NCBI GenBank assembly: GCA_947446935.1
Contig: CANFIV010000019.1
Span: 1-10,993, forward strand
DNA from: Sphingomonadaceae bacterium
Lineage (GTDB): Bacteria; Pseudomonadota; Alphaproteobacteria; Sphingomonadales; Sphingomonadaceae
DNA length: 10,993 nt
Direction: 5' to 3'
Each line of letters begins with the position of its first letter. The stretch's first letter is position 1. The notes below the pieces were generated by a model. The model worked only from the letters and a program-made list of their open reading frames with translations. It did not search any database and had not been told where the DNA came from. The position numbers were made by a program, and so were the translations under genes. Of this stretch, positions 6,465 to 10,993 are shown piece after piece.

Positions 6465-8039
6465 ATGGACGATATCTACATTGGCCTCGGCGCAAACAAG
6501 GACCGCCAGGTGCTGCGGCTCGATCGCGCCAACCGGCATGGGCTGGTTGCCGGAGCGACCGGCACCGGCAAGACCGTTACCCTTCAGGGCATGGCCGAGC
6601 AGTTCTCGGCGCGCGGCGTGCCGGTGTTCCTTGCTGACGTGAAGGGCGATCTCGCCGGCATCGCAATGCCGGGCAGCCCGACCTTCAAACACGCCGATGT
6701 GGTGGAGGCGCGGGCCAAGGAAGTGGGCGTGGACCCCTTCGTCTATGCCGACAACCCGGTGGTGTTCTGGGATCTCTATGGCGAGAGCGGCCATCCGATC
6801 CGCACCACAATTTCGGAAATGGGCCCGCTGCTGCTCGCCCGGTTGATGGGCCTCAATGAGACGCAGGAAGGCGTGCTCAACATCGCGTTCCGGTATGCCG
6901 ACGACAACGGCCTCCTGCTGCTCGACCTCGCCGACCTGCAAGCGACGCTGATGGCCTGCGCCGAGCACGCGAGCGAGCTGGCAGGCAAATACGGCAACGT
7001 TTCCAAGGCCAGCGTCGGCACGATCCAGCGCCAGCTGCTCGCTTTCGAAAGCCAGGGCGCGGACAAGTTCTTCGGCGAGCCGGCGTTCGAGATCAACGAC
7101 TTCATCCGGACCGATGAGCAAGGCCGCGGCTTCGTCAACGTGCTCAGCGCCGAGAAGCTGATGCAGAGCCCCAAGCTCTACGCAACGTTCCTGCTCTGGC
7201 TGCTGAGCGAGCTGTTCGAGGCACTGCCTGAAGTGGGTGACCCGGATAAGCCCAAGCTGGTGTTCTTCTTCGACGAGGCGCACCTTCTGTTCGACGACGC
7301 CCCGCAGGCGCTGTTCGACAAGGTGGAGCAAGTCGTGCGCCTGATCCGCTCGAAGGGCGTAGGCGTCTACTTCGTCTCGCAGAACCCTATCGATATTCCC
7401 GAAAAGATCGCGGGCCAGCTGGGCAACCGTGTGCAGCACGCGCTGCGCGCGTTCACCCCGCGCGACCAAAAGGCGATCCGCGCCGCGGCAGAGACCTTCC
7501 GCATCAATCCCGATCTCGATGTCGAGACCGTGATCACCGAGCTCAAAGTGGGCGAGGCGCTGGTCTCCACGCTGGACGAGGACGGCGCGCCGGGGATCGT
7601 GCAGCGCACGCTCGTCGCTCCGCCGCGCTCGCGCCTGGGGCCGATCATTCCAGCGGAGCGCGCAGCCATTCAGGCCTGCAGCCCTTTCGATGGCAAATAC
7701 GAAGCGGCCGTAAACCGCGAATCCGCTGCTGAAGTGCTGGCGCAGAAATCCGCCGATGCGGCAGCCGCAGCCCAGCAGGTGGAGGCAGAAGGCGAAGAAG
7801 CGCAGCGTGCTACCGCCCGCCAGACACCTTCGATGTGGGGCAAGGCGGGCAAGGCCGCCGTTGGCGCGATTGCCGCCTCGGCGGGGTCCGTTATCGCCGC
7901 TCAGATGACCGGGCACAAATCGCGTGCCTCGCCGATGGCGTCTGGCGCGAGCGCGATAGTCGGCACGATCGCGACGCAGATCGGTGGCGCGGCGTTTGGC
8001 CGTTTCGCCCGCGGGTTGCTCGGCGGCCTGCTGCGCTGA
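6465..8039 (+). CDS. HerA-like P-loop ATPase, DUF853 / YjgR family
   Basis: A 524-residue protein of the HerA/FtsK-like ATPase group, close in length to E. coli YjgR (about 500). It has Walker A GATGTGKT at 30-37, the following [12 protein letters not shown] (54-65) typical of the family, and Walker [13 protein letters not shown] at 265-276 with Asp270-Glu271. A VYFVSQNP motif (301-308) acts as a sensor region, and conserved [11 protein letters not shown] lies at 327-337. Residues about 418-455 are a charged Ala/Glu-rich linker, and 462-524 form a Gly/Ala-rich hydrophobic tail ending [13 protein letters not shown], as seen in this family. The cellular role is not established; DNA translocation is suggested by homology only. 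The ATG at 6465 is chosen because the protein starts at the conserved IYIGLG strand; the upstream GAAAG is only a weak ribosome site. It is transcribed alone, with a hairpin terminator behind it. Confidence 0.9.
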   Translation: MDDIYIGLGANKDRQVLRLDRANRHGLVAGATGTGKTVTLQGMAEQFSARGVPVFLADVKGDLAGIAMPGSPTFKHADVVEARAKEVGVDPFVYADNPVVFWDLYGESGHPIRTTISEMGPLLLARLMGLNETQEGVLNIAFRYADDNGLLLLDLADLQATLMACAEHASELAGKYGNVSKASVGTIQRQLLAFESQGADKFFGEPAFEINDFIRTDEQGRGFVNVLSAEKLMQSPKLYATFLLWLLSELFEALPEVGDPDKPKLVFFFDEAHLLFDDAPQALFDKVEQVVRLIRSKGVGVYFVSQNPIDIPEKIAGQLGNRVQHALRAFTPRDQKAIRAAAETFRINPDLDVETVITELKVGEALVSTLDEDGAPGIVQRTLVAPPRSRLGPIIPAERAAIQACSPFDGKYEAAVNRESAAEVLAQKSADAAAAAQQVEAEGEEAQRATARQTPSMWGKAGKAAVGAIAASAGSVIAAQMTGHKSRASPMASGASAIVGTIATQIGGAAFGRFARGLLGGLLR

Positions 8040-8050
8040 GCTTGCTGCTG

Positions 8051-8080
8051 TTCGACGAGCGGCCGATGCCGCCCGTCGAA
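8051..8080 (+). terminator. Strong hairpin after the HerA-like gene
   Basis: TTCGACG, one A/C mismatch, GCGGC, loop CGAT, GCCGC, CGTCGAA: a 7+5 bp stem starting 12 bases after the stop codon. No T-tract follows (TGTAGTTGCG), so it may be a weak intrinsic terminator or a 3'-end stabiliser. Confidence 0.6.
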
Positions 8081-8155
8081 TGTAGTTGCGATTGCAACAG
8101 GATCGCGGCAGGCAAGCCGCAATCAAAATCCCGAGTTCATCTCTGAAAGGCTCCC
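8081..8155 (+). promoter_or_regulatory. Leader region of the M1 peptidase gene
   Basis: It contains two small stem-loops: GTTGC-GATT-GCAAC (8085-8098) and GCGGC-N6-GCCGC (8105-8120). A ribosome binding site GAAAGG (8145-8150) lies 5 bases before the ATG at 8156. No clear promoter boxes are visible, though a separate promoter is likely given the hairpin upstream. The stem-loops are short and may be incidental in GC-rich DNA. Confidence 0.35.
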
Positions 8156-10825
<2,670 letters not shown>

Positions 10826-10840
10826 GGTCTTGAGCTGATT

Positions 10841-10868
10841 GCCCCCCGCCCCTGAAGGGGAGTGGGGC
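10841..10868. terminator. GC-rich hairpin between convergent genes
   Basis: GCCCCCCGCCCC, loop TGAA, GGGGAGTGGGGC: a 12-position stem with two mismatches, midway between the peptidase stop and the histidine kinase stop. It could serve both strands. No T-tract follows on either side, so it is not a classical intrinsic terminator. Confidence 0.55.
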
Positions 10869-10879
10869 AGATCGAAGGT

Positions 10880-10993
10880 TCAATCCAGCGGCAGGCGCAG
10901 CGTGGCGGTGAGGCCTGTGATCTCGCCGCCATCCGCAGCAGCGGCGCGGCGATTGGCGATATGCAGCGAGCCGCCGTGCTGGTCGGCAATCGC
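10880..10993 (-). CDS. Sensor histidine kinase, C-terminal end (cut by right edge)
   Basis: The last 37 codons of an open frame entering from the right edge end in TGA at 10880-10882. The peptide AIADQHGGSLHIANRR, then a Gly-containing turn, then LTATLRLPLD is the standard end of a HATPase_c domain: the helix after the G2 box with HGG, followed by the final beta strands that end in LPL. Such proteins autophosphorylate a histidine in two-component signalling. The input domain, phosphorylated histidine and partner regulator are outside the window. It is short, so the assignment rests on the HGG and LPL pattern alone. It converges on the M1 peptidase gene. Confidence 0.72.
   Translation of the reverse strand, partial: AIADQHGGSLHIANRRAAAADGGEITGLTATLRLPLD

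Noticed and set aside
6465..8039. HerA-like gene as part of an anti-phage system
   Set aside because: Defence HerA proteins are paired with Sir2 or nuclease genes. This one matches the stand-alone YjgR family, and no partner or mobile element is present.
6441..8126. 561-codon open frame on the minus strand opposite the HerA-like gene
   Set aside because: Antisense shadow of the ATPase gene; low-complexity Arg/Leu/His composition and no recognisable motif or start signal.

Overview
This is a GC-rich chromosomal segment with tightly packed genes. Gene content and codon use suggest an alphaproteobacterium, most likely of the Sphingomonadales (Erythrobacter, Novosphingobium or Sphingomonas type). 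That placement is inferred from protein style and gene order; there is no rRNA marker. No tRNA, rRNA, CRISPR array, insertion sequence, phage gene or attachment site was found. No gene-free stretch exceeds about 125 bases.

Left part (1-1530, minus strand): an ArsR-type DNA-binding domain fused to a SAM-dependent methyltransferase domain is translationally coupled (ATGA overlap) to metF, which runs off the left edge. Just upstream lies an AT-rich island with two copies of an inverted repeat (ATATAAAG-N4-CTTTATAT type) whose centres are exactly 30 bp apart. One copy covers a candidate -10 box that would start transcription almost at the ATG. This looks like an autoregulated methionine/one-carbon control unit and is the most interesting signal here.

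Next (1649-2223, plus strand): two very small lipoproteins, the second starting at a GTG that overlaps the stop of the first. The second converges on arfB, and the two stop codons share one CTAG palindrome.

Middle (2220-6344, minus strand): an overlapping four-gene operon, transcribed as pabB-pabC fusion, class I/II aminotransferase, RluA-family pseudouridine synthase, arfB. It joins folate precursor synthesis, transamination, RNA modification and ribosome rescue.

Right part (6465-10825, plus strand): divergent from the operon is a HerA-like/DUF853 (YjgR-type) ATPase ending in a strong hairpin. It is followed by a secreted M1-family zinc aminopeptidase. After a second GC-rich hairpin, the last 37 codons of a probable sensor histidine kinase enter from the right edge on the minus strand.

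Overall this is mostly housekeeping and metabolic DNA. I see no convincing new multi-gene system. The points worth follow-up are the double operator with its fused regulator, the coupled lipoprotein pair and the mixed-function operon.
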